A DNA stretch of 64,000 nt from GAS188 sp963794475 (GTDB lineage: Bacteria; Pseudomonadota; Alphaproteobacteria; Rhizobiales; Beijerinckiaceae), in contig CAWCDW010000010.1 in NCBI GenBank assembly GCA_963794475.1, positions 248,001 to 312,000 on the forward strand, in the 5' to 3' direction. The position numbers and the translations under genes are program-made. Numbering within the stretch: the stretch's first letter is position 1; every line of letters starts with the position of its first letter. Positions 26,556 to 35,360 of the stretch are shown here, piece by piece. The notes under the pieces were generated by a model. It made no database searches. It saw nothing but the letters and a program-made list of their open reading frames with translations, and had not been told where the DNA came from.

Positions 26556-28373
26556 TCAGATCGTGAAGCCGCTGGCCTCAAAACGCATTAACTTGACGAT
26601 ACCGCTCGCCGCACTTCGGCATCCGTCCCCGACGCGTTCTCGATCACCAGCGTGCGCGTCGGAAAGGCAAACTCGAATGTCGAGCTGCTTGGCGAGATCC
26701 ATGATGCGAAGCAGAATCTCCTCTCGCGCTTCAAGCTCGACGGGGTATTCTGTCGTTTCAAGATAGAAATAGACCAGAATGTTGAGGCTGCTTTCTCCGA
26801 AATCGTTGAACCTGACGTTGATCTTGTCTTTGTTCGACATCGGATGATCGGCGATCAGTCGTGTGATGCCGGCGACGAACTCTTCCAGCTTCCCGCGAGG
26901 CGTATCATAGGTGACCTGGACGAGAAGCCGTTGGCGGCGCAGGAGGCGCAGGCTGAGGTTTTCGACCGTCGCATTGACCACGGAGTTGTTCGGGATCGAT
27001 ATGAGCGAGTTGTCCGATGTGCGGATGCGGGTGCTGCGAAAGCCGACATCCTCGACCGTGCCCTCGGCGCCGGCCACCTTCACGAAGTGACCGACGCGGA
27101 ACGGCTTCTCGATCATGATGAGGATCGAGCCGAGAAGGTTGGCGAGACTGTCCCGCGCCGCGAGCGCCACAGCCAGGCCGCCCACGCCCAGCCCGGCCAG
27201 CACCGAATAGGCGGGAAAGCCCAGCTCGTAAGCCCCCTGGATCAGGATTCCGATGGCGATCGCGATGCCGATGAAGCGCATGGCGAGCCTGATGAGCTGG
27301 CTGTCCAGGCTGCGTTGCCGCAGATGCTCCGAAGCCACGATAGCGTCGGCGAGGAAGTTGGCGCCGATCATGGAAAGCCAGGCGGCGCCGGCGTAGAGTG
27401 CGCCGGTCTGAACAAAGGTGATGATGACGCGGGGGGCGCCGCCGATTCGCAAAATCGCCAAAAGCAACGGCACCGGCAATGCGCATACAAGGATGATGGC
27501 CAGCGGCGTCAGAACGGCACGCCATCCGGGGGCGGACTGCTCGATCCTGCGGCGGGCGAGGCGGCTCATCCAGTAGACGAAGCCGAGGCAGAGGGCGAGC
27601 CCAGCGATGAGACCGAGCCATTGCCAGGATGCGAGGCCGATGATCCGGGCATTGGCCCAGGGCGGCAAGGCCAGCATCCAGCGGATCGGCACGATGAGCT
27701 CCAATCCGACCGGCGAACTCGAATAGGCGTCGTAGATGGTAGCCGCCCCGCGTGAGCTCATTCGGCCGTAGACGTCGCTCAGTGCGGCTGCCGCGCCGGG
27801 CTTGTAAGGAAGGTTCTTTACGCGCTCGTAGAAATCGGGAAGCTGATCCACGGTGCCAGCGGATACAAGGTATTCTCCCGAGCGCGGCCCATTCTCGATT
27901 AGGGCGATGTCGATCTCCGTACCCGGCAGACGCCACCGCTTGGATGAAGTGCGCGCCATCGCTTCCTGATCCGGAATGCTCTCGAAAGAAGGCCGCTCGA
28001 TCCGATCAAGTATTTCCTTCAGTTGAAGTGCCCGTTCGGGCCCGGCCGTATCGCGAAGTACAGGAGGGATGTCGGACAGATCCAGAACCCTTATTGCCTT
28101 TGGCGCGGCGGAAAGTATCTCGAACTGCTTCCGCCGTTCGTCGGGCGTGAGGTAAAGTCTCTGGGATGCTGAGTACTCCTGCAATATGTCCTTCGTCCCG
28201 AGATAAATCTCGTCCATGGTGCTGACAAAACCCTCCAGCGTAGCTCTAGGACTGGATGTGTCCACAGGCCGCAGCGGATTAACGTCTGCCGCGTTCGCCA
28301 CGTGCGAGAAGATGGAAATCAACCGAATCAGAGCCACACACAGATAGCTGGCGTGGCGGGCCGAACGTTTCAT
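26556..28373 (-). CDS. MscS family mechanosensitive ion channel
   Basis: A 605-residue channel starting at ATG 28373 (GAGGATCT before it). A signal peptide and ~170-residue periplasmic domain precede about five transmembrane helices. The pore helix region GFPAYSVLAGLGVGGLAVAL is Gly/Ala-rich, and DSLANLLGSILIMIEKPFRVGHFV then leads into the MscS beta domain (GTVEDVGFRSTRIRTSDNSL, IPNNSVVNATVENL). It should release osmolytes on hypo-osmotic shock. The extended periplasmic domain makes it an MscM/YnaI-like large MscS protein. Confidence 0.92.
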   Translation of the reverse strand: MKRSARHASYLCVALIRLISIFSHVANAADVNPLRPVDTSSPRATLEGFVSTMDEIYLGTKDILQEYSASQRLYLTPDERRKQFEILSAAPKAIRVLDLSDIPPVLRDTAGPERALQLKEILDRIERPSFESIPDQEAMARTSSKRWRLPGTEIDIALIENGPRSGEYLVSAGTVDQLPDFYERVKNLPYKPGAAAALSDVYGRMSSRGAATIYDAYSSSPVGLELIVPIRWMLALPPWANARIIGLASWQWLGLIAGLALCLGFVYWMSRLARRRIEQSAPGWRAVLTPLAIILVCALPVPLLLAILRIGGAPRVIITFVQTGALYAGAAWLSMIGANFLADAIVASEHLRQRSLDSQLIRLAMRFIGIAIAIGILIQGAYELGFPAYSVLAGLGVGGLAVALAARDSLANLLGSILIMIEKPFRVGHFVKVAGAEGTVEDVGFRSTRIRTSDNSLISIPNNSVVNATVENLSLRLLRRQRLLVQVTYDTPRGKLEEFVAGITRLIADHPMSNKDKINVRFNDFGESSLNILVYFYLETTEYPVELEAREEILLRIMDLAKQLDIRVCLSDAHAGDRERVGDGCRSAASGIVKLMRFEASGFTI

Positions 28374-28655
28374 TAGAGATCCTCCAGCTTACGGCATCTT
28401 TGGTCGTGCGGGGGGCAGGATCGCGGCTGGTGGTCCACCTACGGTATGTTAGGCTGCCAGAGAAGCCGGAGCGGGGTCGCAGTGGTGACGGAGCAAAGGC
28501 TATGGGACGAAGCGGGCAAGCTCGCCGGCATGAAGACCCAGGCTTTTCGTGGCTATGCTCCTCTCCTCCAGCACGTCGTCGATCGTTTCCGCGGGCTTTG
28601 TCAGAGCAACGGCGATAGGTAGGGGCAACGTAGATCACCCAATCTCAAACTTCGA

Positions 28656-28910
28656 TTAAGCCACAAGAACATGCCACTCGGCCAATGCGGCAGAGCGTCT
28701 GTGCTTGTAAACGTGACGGTGACAAGATGCCGCTCCTGATTGAAATGGTTGTGGACCTGGGGGTGAAATGAGCTGAATTTTTGCAGTGTCCTCATAAAAC
28801 GCTGCATCGCGCGCTCTCGTCGTCGAAACGTTTGATGCGAATTTCTCAGCGCGATTGTTGAGACCGCGACCGACCTCCTGACGATCAGAATTGCCGATCG
28901 CTTCATCGCC
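28656..28910 (-). pseudogene. 3' relic of an IS6-family transposase
   Basis: The minus strand reads NSHQTFRRRERAMQRFMRTL then KFSSFHPQVHNHFNQERHL, the well-conserved C-terminal part of IS6/IS26-like DDE transposases. Two one-base shifts are needed: upstream, GLNNRAE joins to NSHQ, and downstream VYKHRRSAALAEWH leads to a TAA at 28656-28658. The DDE core is missing. The element lies immediately 3' of a truncated GST gene. Confidence 0.7.
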
Positions 28911-29025
28911 GCGAATAGGCGCGCAGCGAGTTCGATAATCAGCTTGTCATGTTTGGCCAGGAAAGCCGTCCAGTGGCACGATCAATCCGCCGCCCGGCTC
29001 ATGTGCCAGCGTCGTCATGCCGGTT

Positions 29026-29340
29026 TCAATGTCCGTCGCGCTGTGAACATAGCCTCGCTGCGACCGCGCGGATGGCAGGCATCAGCGCGTCACCACGATT
29101 GCCCAAATGAAGCAGGATCGCGCCGCTCTCGAAGATCGAGATATCTCCATCGGTCAACCACGGCACTTGGCCGAAGGGTTGGTGCGCGATATGCTCGGCA
29201 TTCCGAGCGCGGAATGGCACGCTCTTGACGCGATAGGGCAACCCGGCCTCTTCCAGTGCCCAACGCACGCGTATGTCACGCACATAGCCCCGCGGCGCCT
29301 CGGGAACCCAATTGAAGGTGCTGAGGATCAGGTCGAGCAT
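29026..29340 (-). pseudogene. Truncated glutathione S-transferase
   Basis: From ATG 29340 (AAAGGAG upstream) the frame encodes a GST N-terminal thioredoxin-like domain: RVRWALEEAGLPYRVKSV, GQVPWLTDGDISIFESGAIL. After GDALMP the expected HPRGRSEAM continues only in another frame (one base lost), and the whole C-terminal helical domain is absent. Beyond it lies the IS6 relic. The remaining 104 residues cannot make a complete GST. Confidence 0.7.
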
Positions 29341-29544
29341 TCGGAATCTCCTTTTGTCCCGACCTACGACAGCTTTCGGGCACCGCAGAAAGAGGGCCGA
29401 ATTGCCGACCCTGGGTCGATTCCGGTCAGTCGTCGAGCAGTTAGCTAGCATCGGAACATAGGAGGCCCCCCTGGTGGGCTGGCCCTTGCGCTGCCGCTCA
29501 GCTAACATTGAGTTCAGTTGAATCGATGTGCGCAGGTTATTGTC

Positions 29545-31107
29545 ATGGAGCGCGGCATCACTTATTCCGATCGGGGCAAGCCTCTGACTGTCACGCCGGA
29601 ACTTGCGCTCATTTACAAAACGGCGCCGATTGGCTTGGCATTTCTCAGTACCGATTGCCGTTACCTGATGATAAATGAGCACTTGACGGAGATTTGCGGT
29701 ATTTCGATTGCCGATCACATCGGGCGGTCGGTGCGCGAGACGGTCCCGCAGGTCGCCGAGCAGGTGGAACATATTGTCCAAACAATCCGGCGTACGGGCG
29801 AAGCCATCACCGGGATCGAGGTCGGCGGCCAGAGGCCCGACGGATCCAACATGGACCGCGTATGGATTACGTACTGGCATCCATTGAAAACTCCGGGCGG
29901 TGAAGTCGTCGGTATCAATGTCGCCGCCGAGGAAATTACTGAACGCAAGCGTGCCGAAGCTGAACTCGCAGCCAGCCAGGAACTGTTGCGCGCTCTGAAT
30001 GCAACATTGGCCGAGCGCGTCGAAACCCAAGCGAAGGAGCGGGACCGCATTTGGAAGCTTTCTCAAGACCTTCTCGTGGTGACCGATTCCAGCGGAAGAA
30101 TCGTCAACGTCAATCCGGCCTGGTCTGGACTAGGCTGGTTCCCTGACGATCTGATCGACGCGAACATCGATCGGCTGGTCCACGCCGATGATCGGGAGCG
30201 TTCCAATGTGGAACTCGCGAACCTCGTTGCAGGCCGAAAGACGCGGCATTTTGAGAACCGCATCCTGGGCAAGGATGGCTCCCATCGCTGGCTGTCGTGG
30301 TTCGCCGTGCCGGACAGTGGGCTTATTTATGCGGCTGGCAGAGATGTCACCGACCTTAAGCAGGCCCAGGAACAACTCCACGCGCTGCGGCGCCAACTCG
30401 CCGATGCTTCGCGGCAGACTGCTATGGGCGCCATGGCCGCTTCCATAGCCCACGAGATCAACCAGCCGCTCGGAGCGGTCGTCGCAAACGCGAATGCTGG
30501 TCTGCGCTTTCTCGCGAGAAACCCGTCCGATCTGGTCGAAGCCAGGGAGGCGCTCTCCGAGATCGTCAAGGCTGGTCATCGCGCCGGAGAGGTGATCGGT
30601 GGCATTCGAGCCATGTTCAAGAAGGACACTCAGATTAAGGCCTGGTTGGACGTTAATCACGTTGTCCTTGAGGTCCTCGCGCTCCTCGATGGCGAGCTGA
30701 AAAATCAGTTTGTCCTTGTCAGCACTGAATTGAGCGAGGGACTCCCTCTCGTTCCAGGAGTTCGCGTTCAATTACAGCAGGTGATCCTCAATTTGCTCAG
30801 TAACGCAATCGAGGCGATGAGCACCACAAATTCCCAGCGCGTGCTGCGCGTGTCATCCGAACTTCGCGGGACCGACGATATCTTCGTTGTCGTAGAAGAC
30901 TCGGGGTCCGGGATCGAGCCAAAGAACATTGAACATATCTTCGACCCGTTCTTCACGACGAAGACTCATGGCATGGGTATGGGCTTGTCGATTTGTCGAT
31001 CCATCATCGAAGCACATGGCGGTCGACTCACGGCGTCGCCCTGTCCCACGGGCGGTTCAATGTTTCAAATTACCTTGCCGGTCCGGGAGGCATTCGACGG
31101 CCGATGA
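29545..31107 (+). CDS. PAS-domain sensor histidine kinase
   Basis: A soluble ~520-residue kinase. Two PAS domains (IYKTAPIGLAFLSTDCRYLM; DLLVVTDSSGRIVNVNPAW with PAC tail LSWFAVPDSGLIYAAGRDVT) precede the HisKA box SIAHEINQPLGAVVANANA and the HATPase_c N, G1 and G2 boxes (NLLSNAIEAM, DSGSGIEP, GMGMGLSICRSIIEAHGG). This is the FixL-like HisKA arrangement. TTG 29518 is an alternative start. It is coupled to the response regulator by an ATGA overlap. PAS ligand (heme, flavin) unknown: no His of the FixL heme site could be identified. Confidence 0.9.
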   Translation: MERGITYSDRGKPLTVTPELALIYKTAPIGLAFLSTDCRYLMINEHLTEICGISIADHIGRSVRETVPQVAEQVEHIVQTIRRTGEAITGIEVGGQRPDGSNMDRVWITYWHPLKTPGGEVVGINVAAEEITERKRAEAELAASQELLRALNATLAERVETQAKERDRIWKLSQDLLVVTDSSGRIVNVNPAWSGLGWFPDDLIDANIDRLVHADDRERSNVELANLVAGRKTRHFENRILGKDGSHRWLSWFAVPDSGLIYAAGRDVTDLKQAQEQLHALRRQLADASRQTAMGAMAASIAHEINQPLGAVVANANAGLRFLARNPSDLVEAREALSEIVKAGHRAGEVIGGIRAMFKKDTQIKAWLDVNHVVLEVLALLDGELKNQFVLVSTELSEGLPLVPGVRVQLQQVILNLLSNAIEAMSTTNSQRVLRVSSELRGTDDIFVVVEDSGSGIEPKNIEHIFDPFFTTKTHGMGMGLSICRSIIEAHGGRLTASPCPTGGSMFQITLPVREAFDGR

Positions 31108-31868
31108 CCGACCATCCGGATCCGCAGCCGGTCGTCTTCATCATCGATGACGACGAGTCGCTGCGCGATGGCCTGAAGCGTCTATTGCGGTCAGTAGGCT
31201 TGCAGGCCGAAACCTTCGGCTCCGCGCGTGAGTTCGCTCTGAGGCGGCTGCCCGATGCGGCGAGCTGCCTTCTTCTGGATGTCAGATTACCAAGTGTGAG
31301 CGGCTTGGACTTCCAAGCTGAGCTTGCGAGAGCGGGAATTCGCATTCCGATCATCTTCATGACCGGCCATGGCGACATCCCAATGACCGTCCAAGCCATG
31401 AAGGCCGGCGCCGTCGAATTTCTGACCAAACCGTTTCGCGAACAGGACCTCCTGGACGCCGTTGGCGCAGCACTTGAGCGTGATCGCGTGCGCCGCGAGT
31501 CCGAAAAAGCGGAAGCGAGTTTGAGGACACTCTTCGACACCCTGACCCCTCGCGAGCAGGAAGTGCTTTCGATGGTGAGCACCGGCTTGATGAACAAGCA
31601 GGTTGCCGGCAAGCTGGGCGTGAGCGAGATCATGGTGAAGGTCCATCGCGGCAATGTCATGCGTAAAATGGGTGCGCGCTCGCTTGCCGATCTGGTGATC
31701 ATGTCCGAGGTTCTTGGGTACGCCGTTCAAGGAATGGCCATACGTGAACCAAAGTATAGATCCTTCACTCTCCTCAAATCAGTCGCCCTTCCCATATGCT
31801 GGGTCAACGTGCTTCTTCGTCCTCCGAAGCATCTTAAGGAACAGCCGGCGTGTCGAAGGTCCCCGTGA
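31104..31868 (+). CDS. FixJ/NarL-type response regulator
   Basis: ATG 31104 overlaps the kinase stop. The receiver (FIIDDDESLRDGL, phospho-Asp in LLLDVRLPSVSG, Lys in LTKPFREQ) is followed by a LuxR helix-turn-helix (LTPREQEVLSMVSTGLMNKQ, VAGKLGVSEIMVKVHRGNVM). The C-terminus carries an unusual extra ~40 residues (EPKYRSFTLLKSVALPICW...) beyond the normal end at about residue 210. It is a candidate reader of the GGGACC palindromes. The gene overlaps the next receiver by 19 bp. Confidence 0.9.
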   Translation: MTDHPDPQPVVFIIDDDESLRDGLKRLLRSVGLQAETFGSAREFALRRLPDAASCLLLDVRLPSVSGLDFQAELARAGIRIPIIFMTGHGDIPMTVQAMKAGAVEFLTKPFREQDLLDAVGAALERDRVRRESEKAEASLRTLFDTLTPREQEVLSMVSTGLMNKQVAGKLGVSEIMVKVHRGNVMRKMGARSLADLVIMSEVLGYAVQGMAIREPKYRSFTLLKSVALPICWVNVLLRPPKHLKEQPACRRSP

Positions 31869-32236
31869 TTTCAATCATCGACGACGATGAGTTGATGCGT
31901 TATGCAACAATGCGCCTGGTCAGGTCGCTAGGTTTGAGCGCCGATACCTTCGCATCTGCTGAAGAATATCTTCGATCCGATCGCATACATGACACATCGT
32001 GCCTGATCACGGACATGCAGATGCCTGGTCTAAGCGGAGCCGAACTGCAGCGACTGTTGATAGCCCGAGGTCTGAACACACCGATGATATTTGTGACGGC
32101 CTTTCCGGAGGAAGGCGTTCGCGCTCGCGTACTCGATGCCGGGGCGGTCGGCTTCCTGGGTAAGCCCTTCGACGAGGACAACTTGATCGATTGCCTGAGA
32201 ATCGCTCTCGGAGACCAAGCAGGGCGAAAGCCTTGA
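31850..32236 (+). CDS. Stand-alone receiver protein
   Basis: A GTG-started, 128-residue CheY/FixJ-like receiver without output domain: SIIDDDELMRYATMRLVRSL, phospho-Asp in LITDMQMPGLSG, Thr in IFVTAFPEE, Lys in FLGKPFDEDN. It overlaps the FixJ-type gene and so is co-translated. It may act as a phosphate sink or relay for the upstream kinase. Confidence 0.88.
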   Translation: MSKVPVISIIDDDELMRYATMRLVRSLGLSADTFASAEEYLRSDRIHDTSCLITDMQMPGLSGAELQRLLIARGLNTPMIFVTAFPEEGVRARVLDAGAVGFLGKPFDEDNLIDCLRIALGDQAGRKP

Positions 32237-32414
32237 TCACTAAATACTTTCTTCAGAGGACACCGAAAGGCGCCATAGGCCTTAGGTATACCTATACATT
32301 CTGGTAACCGCTTTTTCCCAATGTACAGTAGCGGAAGCGGTCTCGCCCCCTTACAGCTTCTCCACATTATCCGACCGAGACAACGTGTCGGCAGCACATG
32401 TGGGAAGAAATACA

Positions 32415-32570
32415 ATGTCCGTCCTATTGCTCGCAATCCTCATCGCGCCGCTGCCTCTCATGCTCGCGATGGCCGCTAGGGAACTCTTGTCGACGCGGGA
32501 TGTTCTACGCATCGAGCAGCCGGCCGTCAGTTCCTTCAAGCTTCCGCGGGCCATAAGGCTTTGGACGTAG
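32415..32570 (+). CDS. Tiny membrane protein, copy 1
   Basis: A 51-residue protein from ATG 32415 (GGGAAGA upstream). MSVLLLAILIAPLPLMLAMA is one hydrophobic segment, followed by a short basic/polar tail. The minus-strand protein at 48768-48947 shares its N-terminal pattern (LxAILxxPLPLxLAxAAxxLL), so this is a two-member family. Function unknown; a small inner membrane protein. Confidence 0.55.
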   Translation: MSVLLLAILIAPLPLMLAMAARELLSTRDVLRIEQPAVSSFKLPRAIRLWT

Positions 32571-32610
32571 ATCAGACCACGATCTCGGGATCCATTCACT
32601 GGAGAGCGTC

Positions 32611-33027
32611 GTGAAAAAATTCTATCTATTCATGGCGGGCGCCGCGGCGCTGTCAGCCCTCTCGTTACCAGCGGCAGCGGTGATGTTCCGGGTGACGCCG
32701 GTCATCGACAACCGAGACGGATCGATCGACACGTCTTCCGATTCGCCTCCGGCACTGTCCCCGGAGGGCAAGCCGGTCCGCGTCATCTCGTTGCAAGGAT
32801 CTGCCAGCTTGGCAAAACCAGATGCGCTTGGGCTTCGCCTCGTTTTGCCGCCGTCGCAGCCCGAGATGCAGGCCGAGCAGCTAGCTGAAACGCGACCGGT
32901 CGCCGTGCTCAAGTCATCCGAAGTCGCGCGAAGCGCGCGCCAGCAGCGCGTTGCGTCAGCTCAGCGGACGAAGCGGCCGGCGGCAATGCTGGTTAAGGGA
33001 ACGTTCGCGATGAGCTCGCTCTACTGA
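32611..33027 (+). CDS. Hypothetical secreted protein
   Basis: A GTG start with GGAG before it opens a signal peptide (KKFYLFMAGAAALSALSLPA). The mature ~115 residues are polar and proline/serine-rich with a basic end (SARQQRVASAQRTKRPAAML), and no domain is recognised. It follows the tiny membrane protein by 40 bp, and the two may be co-transcribed. Confidence 0.6.
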   Translation: MKKFYLFMAGAAALSALSLPAAAVMFRVTPVIDNRDGSIDTSSDSPPALSPEGKPVRVISLQGSASLAKPDALGLRLVLPPSQPEMQAEQLAETRPVAVLKSSEVARSARQQRVASAQRTKRPAAMLVKGTFAMSSLY

Positions 33028-33488
33028 GAGAGCTGCCCCTCGCTTGAACGTTTCGACTTGGGGAGGCATCTCGATGTGCAGTTCTGCAACGAGCGAGCCG
33101 GAACTTCCCCGCTGACGGCGCTGGATCTCCTTAATCTGACGCGTTGGGAATAGGAATCCTCCCACCTGCTAACTTTTTGTGCGATGCCGATCCTTGGCGT
33201 CGTCCGCGCTGCGATGATCAGTAACATGGACATGGCGTTGGCATTGCGCGTCACAGCACCATTGCTTAGTGCAATAGCGAGCGATTCTCGCTCTCGCTTA
33301 GAAGCGAGGATCGCGTTGCAAATGTAACGTGCCCGGCACATCGAAAGGCGCACTCAAAGCAGGCGCCACGTTGGAGGCCATATGGAGGTGCCGAAGCTTT
33401 GCGTCGTTCAAGGTGTGCGAGCCTGTAATCTCGTCGTACTCATCCTGGTCGATGAACTCGCCGCGGCTTCGGTAAAGGTCGGGCGGCC
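33028..33488. other. Intergenic region before SLC13 gene
   Basis: No convincing gene in 460 bp. A small inverted repeat (GCGAGCGATTCTCGCTCTCGC) lies at about 33279-33299 and could be a terminator for the upstream secreted-protein gene, although no T-run follows. Confidence 0.4.
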
Positions 33489-35327
33489 ATGACGGACCCG
33501 ATGCTGATTGTCTTCGGCATTTTGGCCTGCGCCATCGCGCTATTCGCCTGGGGGCGCCCGCGCGCCGACATCGTGGCGATCCTCGTCGTCTTGGCTTTGA
33601 TGTTAAGTCGCGTGCTGACACCGCAAGAGTTGCTGGCGGGTTTTGGCGATCCGGTGGTGATCCTGATTGCTGCGATTTTCATCGTCGGCGAAGGTCTGGT
33701 GAACACGGGTGTGGCCCATCGCCTAGGCGAGGCAGTGCTCAAGGCCGGTGCCGGCGACGAGGCCCGTTTGATCACGCTCATCATGTTGCTCGCCGGAGGT
33801 ATTGGCGCCTTCATGAGTTCTTCGGCAATTGTCGCCATGCTTATCCCTGTGGTTCTGACAATCGCCAACAAGACCGGACTGAACCGCAAGCGCATGCTCA
33901 TGCCGCTCTCCGTCGCGGCGTTGATCAGCGGGATGATGACGCTGATAGCCTCCTCGCCCAACATGGTCATCGATAACACATTGCGCGAGCGTGGCCTCGC
34001 TCCCCTGGGCTTTTTCAGTTGGACTCCCTTCGGCGCGGTCGTGCTTGCAGCGGGCATTGCCTTCATGTTGTGGGCACGCCACCTGCTAAGCACTGTCATG
34101 ACCTCGCAGGAGGCGGGGAGCGTCTCGCCTAGCGCGCGCGACCTCATTGCCTCCTACGGTCTTGCCGAGCAATGGCATCGGTTGCGAGTTAGCGCCGATT
34201 CGCCGCTGATCAATCAGTCGGTGGCGCAAGCAAAGCATCTATACGACCGCTACGGCGTGAACATCTTCGGCTTCGAGAGACAAGCACATGGCAAGCCGCA
34301 ATTCCTGCCAGCGTTACCAGAGACTGTCTTCCGGCCCAATGACGCAATCTTCATCAGTGTCGATAAAGATAAGGCGCAGCAGCTCATCGAATCACAGCAC
34401 CTTGTGGAGCTGCCCCAACTAGACGAGCAGCAACGCGGCGAAGCGCTGCAGGACCTCGGAGCCGCCGAGCTGATGCTCGCGCCCGACTCGAAATTGATCG
34501 GCAAGACGCTGCACGAAATCGAATTCCGATCGCGCTACCGAGTGACAGCGCTGGCCGTTCGCCACCGTGGTGAGTCCGTGACGAAGAACATCAGCAACCA
34601 GCCGCTGGATTTTGGCGACACCCTGCTTGTGGGGGGCGACTGGACCGACATCGGTCAGCTTTGGGATGACCGCGAGAATTTCGTGGTCTTGACCGTGCCT
34701 GCCGAATATCACGAGCGCTTGCCGGCCCGGCAGCGCGCGCCGCTCGCCGTTGGTATTCTCCTGGCGATGATTGTTATGATGGCGTTTGAACTCATTCCAA
34801 ACTCCGCCACGGCGCTGCTCGCCGCCTTGGCGATGATCGCCAGCGGCTGCATCAAGCTGGACACCATCTATCGAATTATCAGCTGGAAGACGTTGGTGTT
34901 GATCGCTGGCATGCTGCCATTGGCGACTGCGCTGACGAAGACAGGTGCAACGGCGCTGATGGCTAAGGGACTGGTCGTGGCTCTAGGGTCGCTGGGACCG
35001 CTTGCAATGCTGGCGTTCGTTTTTTTGGTCACGGCCTTGGTGGGGTTGTTCATCTCTAACTCCGCCACCGCGGTATTAATCGCTCCGGTTGCTATCGAGG
35101 CTGCTCAGACATTAAAGGTTTCGCCCCAGGCGTTTGCGATGACAGTAGCGATCGCTTGCTGCGCCGCCTTCGTGACGCCGGTTTCATCTCCCGTGAACAT
35201 GCTGGTCATGGAGCCAGGCGGCTATCGCTTCGGCGATTATGTCAAAGTCGGCCTGCCATTGCTGCTGCTGACGATGCTAGTAACCGTCGCCCTGGTGGCG
35301 CTGATCTATCCGCTAAGGAGCTTTTGA
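33489..35327 (+). CDS. SLC13/DASS-type anion permease with two RCK_C domains
   Basis: A 612-residue inner membrane protein with ~11 hydrophobic segments in two halves. The Na+/anion-site loops SSSAIVAMLIPVV and SNSATAVLIAPVA mark the DASS/ArsB-like fold. Between the halves are two TrkA-C (RCK_C) domains at about residues 215-295 (NIFGFERQAHGK, RPNDAIFISV) and 315-395 (KTLHEIEFRSRYRVTALAVR, DFGDTLLVGG). Such proteins import sulfate, dicarboxylates or phosphate. With two sulfatases in the window, sulfate is attractive but unproven. The CYTH-like gene follows by 33 bp. Confidence 0.88.
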   Translation: MTDPMLIVFGILACAIALFAWGRPRADIVAILVVLALMLSRVLTPQELLAGFGDPVVILIAAIFIVGEGLVNTGVAHRLGEAVLKAGAGDEARLITLIMLLAGGIGAFMSSSAIVAMLIPVVLTIANKTGLNRKRMLMPLSVAALISGMMTLIASSPNMVIDNTLRERGLAPLGFFSWTPFGAVVLAAGIAFMLWARHLLSTVMTSQEAGSVSPSARDLIASYGLAEQWHRLRVSADSPLINQSVAQAKHLYDRYGVNIFGFERQAHGKPQFLPALPETVFRPNDAIFISVDKDKAQQLIESQHLVELPQLDEQQRGEALQDLGAAELMLAPDSKLIGKTLHEIEFRSRYRVTALAVRHRGESVTKNISNQPLDFGDTLLVGGDWTDIGQLWDDRENFVVLTVPAEYHERLPARQRAPLAVGILLAMIVMMAFELIPNSATALLAALAMIASGCIKLDTIYRIISWKTLVLIAGMLPLATALTKTGATALMAKGLVVALGSLGPLAMLAFVFLVTALVGLFISNSATAVLIAPVAIEAAQTLKVSPQAFAMTVAIACCAAFVTPVSSPVNMLVMEPGGYRFGDYVKVGLPLLLLTMLVTVALVALIYPLRSF

Positions 35328-35360
35328 CTTTTGGCTCGGTAAATTGAGAGAGCAAGGATC

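Noticed and set aside
26652..27755. 367-codon plus-strand frame opposite the mscS gene
   Set aside because: Antisense to a complete MscS protein; reads as Asp/Gly/Arg-rich noise.
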